Shown here in pieces: positions 17,193 to 25,397 of a stretch of 64,000 nt of DNA. The notes under the pieces were generated by a model that saw nothing but the letters and a program-made list of their open reading frames with translations, searched no databases and was not told the DNA's origin. This DNA comes from Nocardia ninae NBRC 108245 (GTDB taxonomy: Bacteria > Actinomycetota > Actinomycetes > Mycobacteriales > Mycobacteriaceae). Made by a program: the position numbers and the translations under genes. The DNA lies in contig NZ_BJXA01000006.1 of NCBI RefSeq assembly GCF_007990755.1, positions 1 through 64,000 on the forward strand. The letters are read 5' to 3'. Each line of letters begins with the position of its first letter. Positions within the stretch are counted from its first letter, which is position 1.

Positions 17193-17510
17193 CTAGAACT
17201 CATGGAAGCGCAGGTCGAGGTGTGAATCTGTCAAAGTGAAGGAGCATTCGACTCCGTAGCCGGGCAACCACCCTGCTCGGGCGACCATGAATCCCGCCTG
17301 GAAGCGTGTGTGCGCTTGCAGATCGTCCATGATTTCGGCGAACCGCCGCCGCATCGTTCGGACGCTCACATTCATGGTCCGTGCGACGACTTCATCCCGG
17401 CTGCCGGTCGATAGCGCGCGCAGCATCTCGAATTCCTGGCGAGATAAACTGCCGGAAGCTTGGTAATGCATGTATATCTTCTTCCGCTGACCTGCGCCGA
17501 GGTGCGCCAC
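17193..17510 (-). CDS. small LuxR-type helix-turn-helix protein
   Basis: A 105-residue protein with a single DNA-binding domain (SRQEFEMLRALSTGSRDEVV, then MNVSVRTMRRRFAEIMDDL) and a C-terminal ARAGWLPGYG tail typical of LuxR-related regulators in secondary-metabolite clusters. There is no receiver or sensor domain. A GTG start at 17510 with GGAGG closely upstream is used; ATG at 17471 is an alternative. It is convergent with the P450 24 bases away, and could regulate the P450/MFS pair. It may also be the C-terminal remnant of a larger regulator. Confidence 0.65.
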   Translation of the reverse strand: MAHLGAGQRKKIYMHYQASGSLSRQEFEMLRALSTGSRDEVVARTMNVSVRTMRRRFAEIMDDLQAHTRFQAGFMVARAGWLPGYGVECSFTLTDSHLDLRFHEF

Positions 17511-17954
17511 TGCCCTCCGCTGGGTTGGTGACCAGGCTAGCTCGAAACGTTAGCAGCATTTGAAGAGCCTTTATAGACAACACTTTCCGGGGGTTGACCG
17601 ATAGTTCGATCCAGTTCGCGAACCTATTCCGTATCGGCCTGTGTATTGATGAGAAGTCGAAAAAGACATCTCGTATCGGTATCTTCGACTCGTTCGCGGG
17701 CCCGACGTTCGCCGGCAGTACCCGTCCGCGCTGATGCCGACGCCGCTGCGAAGACCGTGCCGAAGCGACTTGTTCGTCACTTGCCTGGGGAAGGCGCATG
17801 CGCATCTCTTCGAGGTCACGAGTCGCGGACTCGCCAGCCGGTAGACGCTATGCTCTCCTGTAACAACAGCACCAGCAGTAACACCGAGAGCGATTCCGCT
17901 TAGCTCGACGGGCTGGAACGGCTCACGGGACCATCACGGGACTAGGGAGCTGCT
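17511..17954. other. 444-base gene-free region
   Basis: Somewhat less GC-rich than its surroundings. Open frames here are short, lack ribosome-binding sites and show no recognisable protein. It should contain the promoters of the LuxR-type gene (a TATAAA-like element on the minus strand near 17575) and of the amidase gene. Nothing else is recognised. Confidence 0.4.
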
Positions 17955-19745
17955 TTGTCTATCTACCAGGCGTTCTTTGCGAAATCAGGCATCGTCCGGG
18001 CCGGCCTCGGGTCCGCCGTCACGGCCGCGGTCACGGTGACGCTGTCCGGTGTGGTTCCGGGCACCGCTACCGCCACTCCGGCGCAGTCGGAGGCGGCGAC
18101 CAAACTCGCGGGCAAGACCGTGTTCGTCGATCCCGGCCATCAAGGATCCGGACACGGCGAGAACGTCGTCAAGCAGGTCAGCGACGGACGCGGCGGCATG
18201 AAGGACTGCCAGACGACCGGCATGACCACGGTGCACGGCGTGCCCGAGCACACCATCAACTGGAATGTCGCGCAGCTGGTGAAGACCTCGCTGGAGCAAC
18301 TCGGCGCGCAGGTGGTGCTGAGCCGCCAGGACGACGTGGGCTGGGGCGGCTGCATCGACGACCGTGCCAGGGCCGCCAACGAATCCGGCGCCGCCGTCGC
18401 GGTGAGCATTCACGCCGACAGCGCGCCCGCCGACCAGCGCGGCTTCCATCTGATCGTGCCCGAGCTGCCCATTCCCGACCCGACGATCAACCACATCCAG
18501 TCCACTGCCGGGCTGGCCGCCTCGACCGCGATGCGCGACGCGTACGTGCAGGCCGGATTCGTGCCTGCGGCGTACGCGAGCCCGCACGGTTTGCAGTCGC
18601 GCCGGGATGTCGCCGGGCCCGCGCTCACCGCGGTACCCGATGTGTTCCTCGAGATGGGTAACGGGGCCAACGCCGAGGACGCCGCGCTGCTGGAGAGCCA
18701 GGAAGGACAGCTCAGGCACGCCGTCGCCATCACCACCGGGCTCGTGAGTTATCTGCTCGGCCCGCAAGCGGTGACGCCGAATGTGGCGGGCGAGCAGCCT
18801 GTCGCGGCACCCGTGCCGCAGCCGGCGGCGACCGAGCCTGCGGTTGGGATACCAGCACCACAGCCTGCCGCGGTCGAACCCGCACCGCAGACTGCGCCGG
18901 ACCTGCCGGCACAAGCTGTACCGCAGGCCGCGCTGGACCCGCAGGCTGAGGCGGCACCGCAGGCTGCGCTGGACCCGCAGGCTGAGGCCGCGCCGCAGGC
19001 TGCGCTGGACTCGCAGGCCCTGGCGGCGCCGCAGGTCGCGCTGGACCCGCAGGCCCAAGCTGTACCGCAGGCAGTACCGGACCCGCAGGCCCAGGCCGTA
19101 CCACCGATGCAGACGGCACCGCAGGAACTGGCGCTCCCACCGGCCGACTCACCGTCGCAGCCGTCTCCGCCAGCGATCGAACCGCAGTTGGCATCGAATC
19201 CGCCGCAGCTCCAGTCACATCCGGCGGCGACCGAGCCGCCCGCGCAATCGGCGCCGGTACCGCAGGCCGCTCCGCAACCGAACTCGCCGCAGCTCCAGCC
19301 GCATCCGGCATCGACCGAGCCGCCCGCGCAATCGGCGCCGGCACCGCAGGCCGCTCCGCAACCGAACTCGCCGCAGTGGCAACCGTCTCCGGCGTCGATT
19401 GATCCGCCCGGACAGTCCGCACCGGCACCGCAGGCGCAGACCGCACCGCAAGGTCAGTCCTCGCCGTTCACCCCGGGCCCGGGCACCCAGCAGTCGCCGA
19501 CCGCGCCGGGCACCCAGCAGTCGCCGACCACACCGGGCACCCAGCAGAACCCGAGCCTGCCGGGAACCAAACCACCAGTGGACGAGTCGACCGACATGTC
19601 CGCCGTCCGCGAGATCATGGACATGGTGCTGACCATGCTGATGCCGTTGGCGAAGGCGCTCGGCGTGGACAACAACATGGTCACCGCCGAGCTGATCAAC
19701 CTCGCCTACGCCTTGGCGGCGAAGTTCATCGCTCCCGCCAAGTAA
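17955..19745 (+). CDS. N-acetylmuramoyl-L-alanine amidase (Amidase_3) with long Pro/Gln/Ala-repeat tail
   Basis: A 596-residue exported peptidoglycan hydrolase. A TTG start with GGGAG upstream opens a signal peptide (cleavage near TATATPAQ). The zinc amidase domain spans ~50-275: VFVDPGHQGSG (first Zn His), GVPEHTINWNVAQ (Glu), VSIHADSAP (Zn His) and VFLEMGNGANAEDA (catalytic Glu). Homologous domains (mycobacterial Ami1/Rv3717 type) cleave the MurNAc-L-Ala bond at cell separation. From ~280 to ~535 the protein is almost purely Pro, Gln, Ala and Ser with tandem 14-15-residue units. The last ~50 residues return to a folded-looking helical segment (VREIMDMVLTMLMPLAKALG). The tail probably spans or binds the thick mycolate-arabinogalactan envelope. 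Confidence 0.85.
   Translation: MSIYQAFFAKSGIVRAGLGSAVTAAVTVTLSGVVPGTATATPAQSEAATKLAGKTVFVDPGHQGSGHGENVVKQVSDGRGGMKDCQTTGMTTVHGVPEHTINWNVAQLVKTSLEQLGAQVVLSRQDDVGWGGCIDDRARAANESGAAVAVSIHADSAPADQRGFHLIVPELPIPDPTINHIQSTAGLAASTAMRDAYVQAGFVPAAYASPHGLQSRRDVAGPALTAVPDVFLEMGNGANAEDAALLESQEGQLRHAVAITTGLVSYLLGPQAVTPNVAGEQPVAAPVPQPAATEPAVGIPAPQPAAVEPAPQTAPDLPAQAVPQAALDPQAEAAPQAALDPQAEAAPQAALDSQALAAPQVALDPQAQAVPQAVPDPQAQAVPPMQTAPQELALPPADSPSQPSPPAIEPQLASNPPQLQSHPAATEPPAQSAPVPQAAPQPNSPQLQPHPASTEPPAQSAPAPQAAPQPNSPQWQPSPASIDPPGQSAPAPQAQTAPQGQSSPFTPGPGTQQSPTAPGTQQSPTTPGTQQNPSLPGTKPPVDESTDMSAVREIMDMVLTMLMPLAKALGVDNNMVTAELINLAYALAAKFIAPAK
18920..19110 (+). repeat. tandem repeat encoding PQAALDPQAxA units in the amidase tail
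   Basis: About four to five imperfect 42-45-base units (each reading CCGCAGGC..GCGCTGGACC.. with small changes) lie head to tail. Related but looser Pro/Gln repeats (e.g. PQPNSPQ) continue to ~19450, and GTQQSPT units run at 19481-19550. Confidence 0.75.
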
Positions 19746-19757
19746 CCCCAGCAACGA

Positions 19758-19790
19758 CCGGACGTCACCCTCGCCGAGGGTGACGTTCGG
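19758..19790 (+). terminator. hairpin after the amidase gene
   Basis: CCGGACGTCACCCTC pairs with GAGGGTGACGTTCGG (one G-T) around a tiny loop, 13 bases after the stop, followed by CTTTCC. Confidence 0.7.
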
Positions 19791-19830
19791 CTTTCCCGAG
19801 GCCGTCGCGCCGCGCAGTAGGGTGGTCGGC

Positions 19831-20862
19831 GTGGCTGACCGGATTCCTGTTGTCATCGTCGCTGGGTTTCTCGGTTCCGGGAAAACAACGCTGCTCAACC
19901 ACCTGCTGCGCAACAGCCGCGGCACCCGAATCGGCGTGGTCGTGAACGACTTCGGCGCGATCAATATCGACTCGATGCTGGTCGCCGGTCAGGTCGACGC
20001 GATGGTCTCGCTCGGCAACGGCTGTGTCTGCTGTGCGGTCGACGTCGGCGAGTTGGACGACCTGTTCACTCGGCTCGCGCAGCCGCGCGCCAAGATCGAC
20101 GTGATCGTGGTGGAGGCCAGCGGGCTGGCCGAGCCGCGCAATCTCATCCGGATGGTGGTGGGCAGCGAGAATCCGCGCATCCGATACGGCGGGCTGGTGG
20201 AGGTGGTCGATGCCGAGCAGTTCCCGGAGAGCAGTGCGCGCCATCCGGAGCTGACCACGCATCTGCGGCTCGCGGACCTGGTGATGGTCAACAAGGCCGA
20301 CCGGGTGCCCGCCGCGCAGGTGAACACCTTGCGGCAGGACATCGCGGAGCTGATCGGGCAGGTGCCGGTGTACGCGACCACGCACGGTCGCATCGAGCCC
20401 GGCCTGCTGTTCGACGAGCCGATGCGCGAAACCGCACGGGTCGCCGAGCAATTGAGCTTCGACGAGCTGCTCGACGACCACGATCACGACCACATCGAGC
20501 ATCACCATCTGCACGACGACTACGTCACCGTCTCCTTCACCAGCGAACGCCCGCTGGACCCGCGCGGCCTGATCGGTTTCCTGGAGGATCCGCCGCCCGG
20601 CCTGTTCCGCGCCAAGGGCTTCGTCGCCTTCCCCATCGCCGATGAGCGCCGGAAGTTCGTGTTCCACCTGGTCGGCAGGCACCTGGTGTTCGAGCCGGAG
20701 AACTGGGCGCGCGGCGAATCCCGCACGACCCAGTTGGTGCTGATCGGGGCCGGCCTGGACATCGACCTTGCGCTGAAGCGGTTGCAGGACGCCGTGTACC
20801 TCGACGACGACCCGCTCGATCCGCAGACCTTGCTGGGTGTGTGGCGCTATACGCCGCATTGA
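19831..20862 (+). CDS. CobW/COG0523 family GTPase (metallochaperone)
   Basis: A 343-residue G3E-class P-loop GTPase. It has Walker A GFLGSGKTTLLNHLL (~12-26), the metal-binding GNGCVCCAV motif (CxCC, ~65-73), VVEASGLAEP (switch/Walker B region) and guanine-specificity NKAD in VMVNKADRV. A His/Asp-rich stretch (DDHDHDHIEHHHLHDD, ~215-230) is a further metal-binding feature, and the C-terminal CobW_C domain is present. Family members deliver zinc, cobalt or iron to client enzymes. The GTG at 19831 was chosen over the 17-residue longer frame. No Zur-box-like palindrome was seen upstream. Confidence 0.85.
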   Translation: MADRIPVVIVAGFLGSGKTTLLNHLLRNSRGTRIGVVVNDFGAINIDSMLVAGQVDAMVSLGNGCVCCAVDVGELDDLFTRLAQPRAKIDVIVVEASGLAEPRNLIRMVVGSENPRIRYGGLVEVVDAEQFPESSARHPELTTHLRLADLVMVNKADRVPAAQVNTLRQDIAELIGQVPVYATTHGRIEPGLLFDEPMRETARVAEQLSFDELLDDHDHDHIEHHHLHDDYVTVSFTSERPLDPRGLIGFLEDPPPGLFRAKGFVAFPIADERRKFVFHLVGRHLVFEPENWARGESRTTQLVLIGAGLDIDLALKRLQDAVYLDDDPLDPQTLLGVWRYTPH

Positions 20863-21055
20863 CCGACGAGGTTGGCGCGTTCGGTCCGAAACTGGCGCGT
20901 TCGGTGCTGGCGGCGGCGCCGGGCGGACACGAGACTGTCCTGGTGCCCGCCGCGTCGGCACGTGCGCAATGGTGCGAACTTGCCGTGCGTGGTGTCGGGT
21001 CGGCGCACCGAATCATGATCGAGACGTTTCGTTCTGCGACCGATGGGAGTTTTCC

Positions 21056-21247
21056 GTGTCAGATTCGTTGGAGAGCGCCACCGCGTACGTGATCGAAGTG
21101 CTGGAGGCCAAAGGCACTGCCACGCGCGACGACTTCGACGTTCCGGGGATCGTGGCCGAGTCACATGCCGTCGCCAACAGCTGGAATTTCCGCGCGATCG
21201 AGAACGCCACGTTCTGGGGGATCGTGGCGCGCTTCCTGAAGTCGTGA
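21056..21247 (+). CDS. small conserved-looking protein, unknown function
   Basis: A 63-residue soluble protein beginning VSDSLESATAYVIEVLEAKG and ending FWGIVARFLKS, with GTG at 21056 preceded by GGGAG. Helical content looks high; there are no Cys and no motif I recognise. Codon use is normal for the window. It sits alone after the CobW gene, with a ~190-base promoter-sized gap. Confidence 0.6.
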   Translation: MSDSLESATAYVIEVLEAKGTATRDDFDVPGIVAESHAVANSWNFRAIENATFWGIVARFLKS

Positions 21248-21332
21248 GAGCACAAGGCGCTGCGCCGACTCCCAGCCGGGTTGTGTCGAATTGCCGGTCG
21301 GCCCTATGTCGAATCCGGGCCTGGATCGCCGC

Positions 21333-22340
21333 CTAGTCGAAGGCGGCAGCCTGCCGCACGCGCGGCGTCAGGGACCACCGTCGCGCCGCGCGCCGCATCG
21401 ACCCCGCATCGGAGTAGCCGAGCAACTCGGCCTGACGTGATCGGCTGAGCGGTCCGCCGGACGTCGCTTCGCTGAGCCGGGCCGTACGCGCCCGATCCAG
21501 TTCCCGCCGCCACGTCGTGCCCGCCTCCATCAGCCTGCGTTGCAGCGTGCGCGGGCTGGTGGCCAGCCTGCGCGCCACCTGATCGAGCGAGACGTCACCG
21601 GTTTCCAGCGCGTCGGCCAGCGCCGCCGCGACCCGCTCCGGCCAGGCGGTGGCCAGCGGCGGCGGTGGCGGCAAGGCCTCGGCCAGCGGCTGCAGAATCG
21701 CGGCGAGCACCGGATCGCTGGTGGTCAGCGGCAGCTCCATGTCCGCTGCGCGGAAGACGATCGCGTCCACCGGAGCGTCGAAATCGATAGCGGTGGTGCC
21801 GAACACCTCCACGAACGTGTCCACTCTGGCGGGTGCGGACTGGCGCAGCGAAACCCGCAGCGGGACAACCGGCTCGCGGACCACCCGTCGAGCACGGCTG
21901 AGCACGGCGGCCAAGCCCCACAGCTGGGTGAGGTCGCGGCCGCGGCCCTCACCTCGGATCATGTCGAGATAGAGCGTCACTTCGCCGTCGTTCTCGGCGA
22001 TCAGGTCGAAGCGATGGTTGGTGGTGACCGCGGTGACGTACGGCCCGCAGGTCGCCAGGCCCGCGCCGAGGGTGGGGGCGGTGGAGAACAGGTAGTCGTA
22101 CAGGCCGAGGGTCGGCAGTTGATAGCGCCGGGCCACGTTCAGCGCGACGTCCGGATCGCCGAGGCCGTGCTCGCCGAGTTCCCACAGCCGGGAGAAGGTA
22201 TGGCTCGGCAGGTGCACGTCGGCCCCGGCCATCGTCCACTCGGGCAGCCCGGTCTCGCGGATCAGCCGATCTCGATCGAGACCGGCCGCGCTGAGCTGAG
22301 AGATGACGAACCGGTGCAGCAAAACCTGATCGGTGCCCAT
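21333..22340 (-). CDS. AraC-family transcriptional regulator (OruR/ArgR-like type)
   Basis: A 335-residue protein. The N-terminal Arabinose_bd-type domain (residues ~15-200; LPEWTMAGADVHLPSHTFSRL, GLYDYLFSTAPTLGAGLATC) is followed by an AraC helix-turn-helix pair at ~245-330 (SLDQVARRLATSPRTLQRRL, LLGYSDAGSMRRAARRW). The second motif deviates from the usual GFSxPSxFSRAFRRW. It has a stand-alone position 90 bases downstream of moaE's stop on the same strand, with no obvious target. Confidence 0.8.
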   Translation of the reverse strand: MGTDQVLLHRFVISQLSAAGLDRDRLIRETGLPEWTMAGADVHLPSHTFSRLWELGEHGLGDPDVALNVARRYQLPTLGLYDYLFSTAPTLGAGLATCGPYVTAVTTNHRFDLIAENDGEVTLYLDMIRGEGRGRDLTQLWGLAAVLSRARRVVREPVVPLRVSLRQSAPARVDTFVEVFGTTAIDFDAPVDAIVFRAADMELPLTTSDPVLAAILQPLAEALPPPPPLATAWPERVAAALADALETGDVSLDQVARRLATSPRTLQRRLMEAGTTWRRELDRARTARLSEATSGGPLSRSRQAELLGYSDAGSMRRAARRWSLTPRVRQAAAFD

Positions 22341-22429
22341 CGCGTCCTCCCGCGCCGCCGCCGAACTGTGTGTGCGGCAACGCTATCGCCAGCGTGTTGA
22401 TTCGTCATGGGGTTCATGTCACGGCTTGG

Positions 22430-22864
22430 TTAACCGCACGCGTTGACCCATTCGGATAGCCCGTCGGCGAACAACTGCCTTTTCCAGATCGGCACATCGT
22501 GCTTGATCCGGTCCACCAGCTCGGCGCAGGCGGTGAAGGCCTCGGCGCGGTGTGCGGCGGCGACCGCGACGACGATCGCCGCGTCACCGATGGTCAGCGC
22601 GCCGACCCGGTGCACGGCGGCCACCGGTACACCCGAGGACTCGGCCAGCTCGGCGCAGATCTTGTGCAGGAAGCGCTCGGCATCGGGATGCGCGGAGTAC
22701 TCCAGCGCGGAGACGGCTTGTCCGCCATCGTGGTCGCGCACCTTGCCGGTGAACACCACGACGGCGCCGTAGTGCGGGCCGGTCACCGCCGCCTCGACCG
22801 CAGCGGGGTCCAGCGGCTGGTCGCTGATCCGGGCCAGCCGGACGGTGGGCTCAGTTGTTGTCAT
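22430..22864 (-). CDS. moaE: molybdopterin synthase catalytic subunit
   Basis: A 144-residue large subunit of molybdopterin synthase, which with MoaD converts precursor Z (cPMP) to molybdopterin. Characteristic segments are GAVVVFTGKVRDHDGG, LEYSAHPDAE, VAAVHRVGALTIGDAAIVV and the active-site HDVPIWKRQ with its catalytic Lys. Its start overlaps the stop of moaCB by 14 bases, so the two are translationally coupled. The small subunit is encoded by moaD at 26449 on the other strand. Confidence 0.92.
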   Translation of the reverse strand: MTTTEPTVRLARISDQPLDPAAVEAAVTGPHYGAVVVFTGKVRDHDGGQAVSALEYSAHPDAERFLHKICAELAESSGVPVAAVHRVGALTIGDAAIVVAVAAAHRAEAFTACAELVDRIKHDVPIWKRQLFADGLSEWVNACG

Positions 22865-23999
22865 GGTTTCCGCCTCCGGCGACTTGCGCGAGCAGATGAT
22901 CGAGCAGCGGTTCGAGCACCGCGATGCCGTCTTTGACGCCGCCGGGGGAGCCCGGCAGGTTGACGACCACAGATCGACCGGCCAGTCCGGCCACGCCGCG
23001 GCTGAGCGCGGCCAGCGGGAACTTCGCGGTGCCGCGCTGGCGAATGGCCTCGGCGACGCCGGGCAGTTCGCGGGTCAGCACGGCGAGGGTGGCCTCGGGG
23101 GTGGCATCGGTGGGGGAGGCGCCGGTGCCGCCGGTGCTGATCACCAGCGCCGGTTCGAGGCGCAGCGCGTCGGCCAAACCGACGGCGATGTCGGCGTCCG
23201 CGTAGACCAGCGGTCCGCGCACCGAGAAGCCGAGTCCGGCAAGCCATTCCGCGAGCACGGGGCCGGTGGTGTCGATGCGGGTGCCCGCGGCGGCGCCGGT
23301 CGAGGCGACGAGGACGACGGCAGAGGGCGAGTTGGCTTCGATAAAGCTTTGCGCAGGTTGGGTTTTCGCATCGCTCGCTTCGACTTCGGTTTCGGCCAGA
23401 TGTGCTGGGCTGGAAGCACTCTGGGCGGACTCCGAGGTCGGGGGAGCTGAATGATGGCCGCCTGCTGCGGAACTGGACTCGCGGGCCTTGCCGACATGCC
23501 CGATGGAGTCGGCATCATCGGCATCGGAATCCGGCCGCACCCAGTGCCCGTGCTTGCCACCCTCTTTGGTGAGCAGCCGCACTCCGTTCAGCGTCGCCGC
23601 CGGATCGACCGCCTTCACCATGTCGTGCAGCGTCAGCCCGGCCACCGCAACGGCGGTCAACGCCTCCATCTCGACGCCGGTGGGCCCCTTGGTCTTCGCG
23701 GTCGCCTCGATGGTGATCGAGCTGTCGGTGAAACCGAACTCGACCTTCACCGAGGACAGCGCCAGCTGGTGACACAGCGGGATCAGTTCCGAGGTCTTCT
23801 TCGCACCGGCGATGCCCGCGATCCGTGCGGTGGACAGCACGTCGGCCTTGGGCATGTCGTCGGCGCGCACCAGCGCGATCACCTCGGCGGTGGTCAGCAG
23901 CTCTCCGGCGGCCACCGCGATCCGGGTGGTGTCGGACTTGGCGCTCACGTCGACCATGCGGGCCCGGCCTTCGCCGTCCACATGGGACAACTCACTCAT
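22851..23999 (-). CDS. moaCB: MoaC-MoaB fusion: cPMP synthase and molybdopterin adenylyltransferase-like protein
   Basis: A 382-residue two-domain protein. Residues ~1-155 are MoaC (SELIPLCHQLALSSVKVEF, KGPTGVEMEALTAVAVAG), which completes cyclic pyranopterin monophosphate formation. Residues ~155-225 are a low-complexity Ser/Ala/Glu linker, and ~228-375 are a MoaB/MogA fold (STGGTGASPTDATPEA, GSPGGVKDGI), which adenylylates molybdopterin. The ATG at 23999 has AGGAG upstream and fits MoaC better than GTG at 24017. The fusion joins an early and a late step of the pathway in one chain; it is known in related actinobacteria. It is flanked by moeA (25-base gap) and moaE (overlap). Confidence 0.9.
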   Translation of the reverse strand: MSELSHVDGEGRARMVDVSAKSDTTRIAVAAGELLTTAEVIALVRADDMPKADVLSTARIAGIAGAKKTSELIPLCHQLALSSVKVEFGFTDSSITIEATAKTKGPTGVEMEALTAVAVAGLTLHDMVKAVDPAATLNGVRLLTKEGGKHGHWVRPDSDADDADSIGHVGKARESSSAAGGHHSAPPTSESAQSASSPAHLAETEVEASDAKTQPAQSFIEANSPSAVVLVASTGAAAGTRIDTTGPVLAEWLAGLGFSVRGPLVYADADIAVGLADALRLEPALVISTGGTGASPTDATPEATLAVLTRELPGVAEAIRQRGTAKFPLAALSRGVAGLAGRSVVVNLPGSPGGVKDGIAVLEPLLDHLLAQVAGGGNHDNN

Positions 24000-24023
24000 C
24001 GAATACTCCTGGGACACGGCGGA

Positions 24024-25259
24024 TCACAGCGACCACACTCGCACAGCGCTGCCCGCGGGCAGCGCGGTGACCTCGGCCGGAACGTCGATGAGCACGTCCG
24101 CCCAGGCCATCCCCGCGACGAGATGCGATCCGGGCCCGGACACCAACTCCACCGCGTCCGGCGTGCAGAGGTGGTCGGACTTCGCGCGAATCAGCTTGCC
24201 GCGCAGGAACTGTCGCTTGCCCTCCGGCGAGCGGGCCACCTCGTTGCGCAGCGGCAGCTCGTAGCTGTCGACCGGCGCCAGCCCCGCGAGGCGACGCAGT
24301 ATCGGCCGGGCGAACACCTCGAACGACACCATGGTGCTCACCGGATTACCGGGAAAACTCAGCACCGGAACACCATCGACGACGGTCAGCCCCTGCGGCC
24401 CGCCGGGCTGCATGGCGACCGAGCCGAACAGTCCGCCGAGCGGCGCGAGGACATCCTTGACCACCTCGAAGTCGCCCTTGGACACGCCGCCGGAGGTGAA
24501 CACCACATCGGCGGAGTCGGTCGCGGCGCCCAGCAGCTTGCGGAACTGGTCGGGATCGTCGGTGCTGTGCTCGACCGAGACGACGTCGACCCCGTTCGCG
24601 GTGAGCGCGGCGGCCAGCGCGATGCCGTTGGAGTTGTAGATCTGCCCGGGGCGCAGCGCACTTCCCGCCGGGACCAGTTCGTCGCCGGTGGTGATGACCG
24701 CCGCGCGCACCGCGCTGAACACCGACACGGTGGGCAAGCCGACCGCCGCGAGCGCCGCGATGTGCCGCGGCTCGAGCCTGGTGCCCGCGTCGATGAGCAG
24801 GTCACCGGCTCGCACATCGGTGCCCGCCTCGCGCACGAATTCGCCGGTGCCGCGCCCACGTTCGATGGTGACGGTGCCGTCGTCGGCGTGGGTGTCTTCG
24901 ACCGGGACCACACAGTCCGCGCCGGGTGGGATCGGCGCGCCCGTCATCACCTTGATCGCGGCGCCGGGCGGCAGCGGTGTCTGTCCGGCATTGCCCGCCG
25001 CGACGATCCCGGCCAGCCGCAGCGTTACCGGTGCGGCCGCCACGGACTCGGCGCGCACCGCGTAGCCGTCCATCGCCGAATTACGGAACACCGGCAGGTC
25101 GACCGGCGAACGGACATCGTCGGCGAGCTGCCTGCCCAGTGCGGCGGGTACCGAGGCGGCTTCGACCGAGCGCGCGGCCAGTGGCCGCAGCAGCTGTTCG
25201 ATGCTGTCCCGGTACTCGTCGACGGGCCGGGCCGAGACGCTGGCAGGCCGAGGGTTCAT
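24024..25259 (-). CDS. moeA: molybdopterin molybdenumtransferase
   Basis: A 411-residue enzyme inserting molybdate into adenylylated molybdopterin. Family signatures are PVFRNSAMDGYAVRA (~50-65), KVMTGAPIPPGADCVV, ITTGDELVPAG, YNSNGIALAAAL, TSGGVSKGDFEVVKDVL and SFPGNPVSTMVSFEVF. The start is ATG at 25259; the frame continuing to 25292 is not needed. It is the first gene of the leftward moeA-moaCB-moaE unit, divergent from moaA-moaD across 138 bases. Confidence 0.92.
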   Translation of the reverse strand: MNPRPASVSARPVDEYRDSIEQLLRPLAARSVEAASVPAALGRQLADDVRSPVDLPVFRNSAMDGYAVRAESVAAAPVTLRLAGIVAAGNAGQTPLPPGAAIKVMTGAPIPPGADCVVPVEDTHADDGTVTIERGRGTGEFVREAGTDVRAGDLLIDAGTRLEPRHIAALAAVGLPTVSVFSAVRAAVITTGDELVPAGSALRPGQIYNSNGIALAAALTANGVDVVSVEHSTDDPDQFRKLLGAATDSADVVFTSGGVSKGDFEVVKDVLAPLGGLFGSVAMQPGGPQGLTVVDGVPVLSFPGNPVSTMVSFEVFARPILRRLAGLAPVDSYELPLRNEVARSPEGKRQFLRGKLIRAKSDHLCTPDAVELVSGPGSHLVAGMAWADVLIDVPAEVTALPAGSAVRVWSL

Positions 25260-25363
25260 TCGGCAAGCGTAACGTCCGTGCAACGGCGTCAATAGGCTGT
25301 CCGGCTTGTGCGAACCTCACAATCGCAAGGTGCGTGCAGTGCGCGATTCCGTACCTTCCGCGA

Positions 25364-25391
25364 CTGACCAACGGCGAGCAAAGGTCATAAT
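25364..25391 (+). promoter_or_regulatory. promoter of moaA, predicting a leaderless mRNA
   Basis: CTGACC (25364-25369), a 16-base spacer and CATAAT (25386-25391). The seventh base after the -10 is G25398, the first base of the GTG start codon of moaA, and no ribosome-binding site precedes that codon. This fits a leaderless transcript, a common arrangement in actinobacteria. Confidence 0.5.
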
Positions 25392-25397
25392 GGACAG

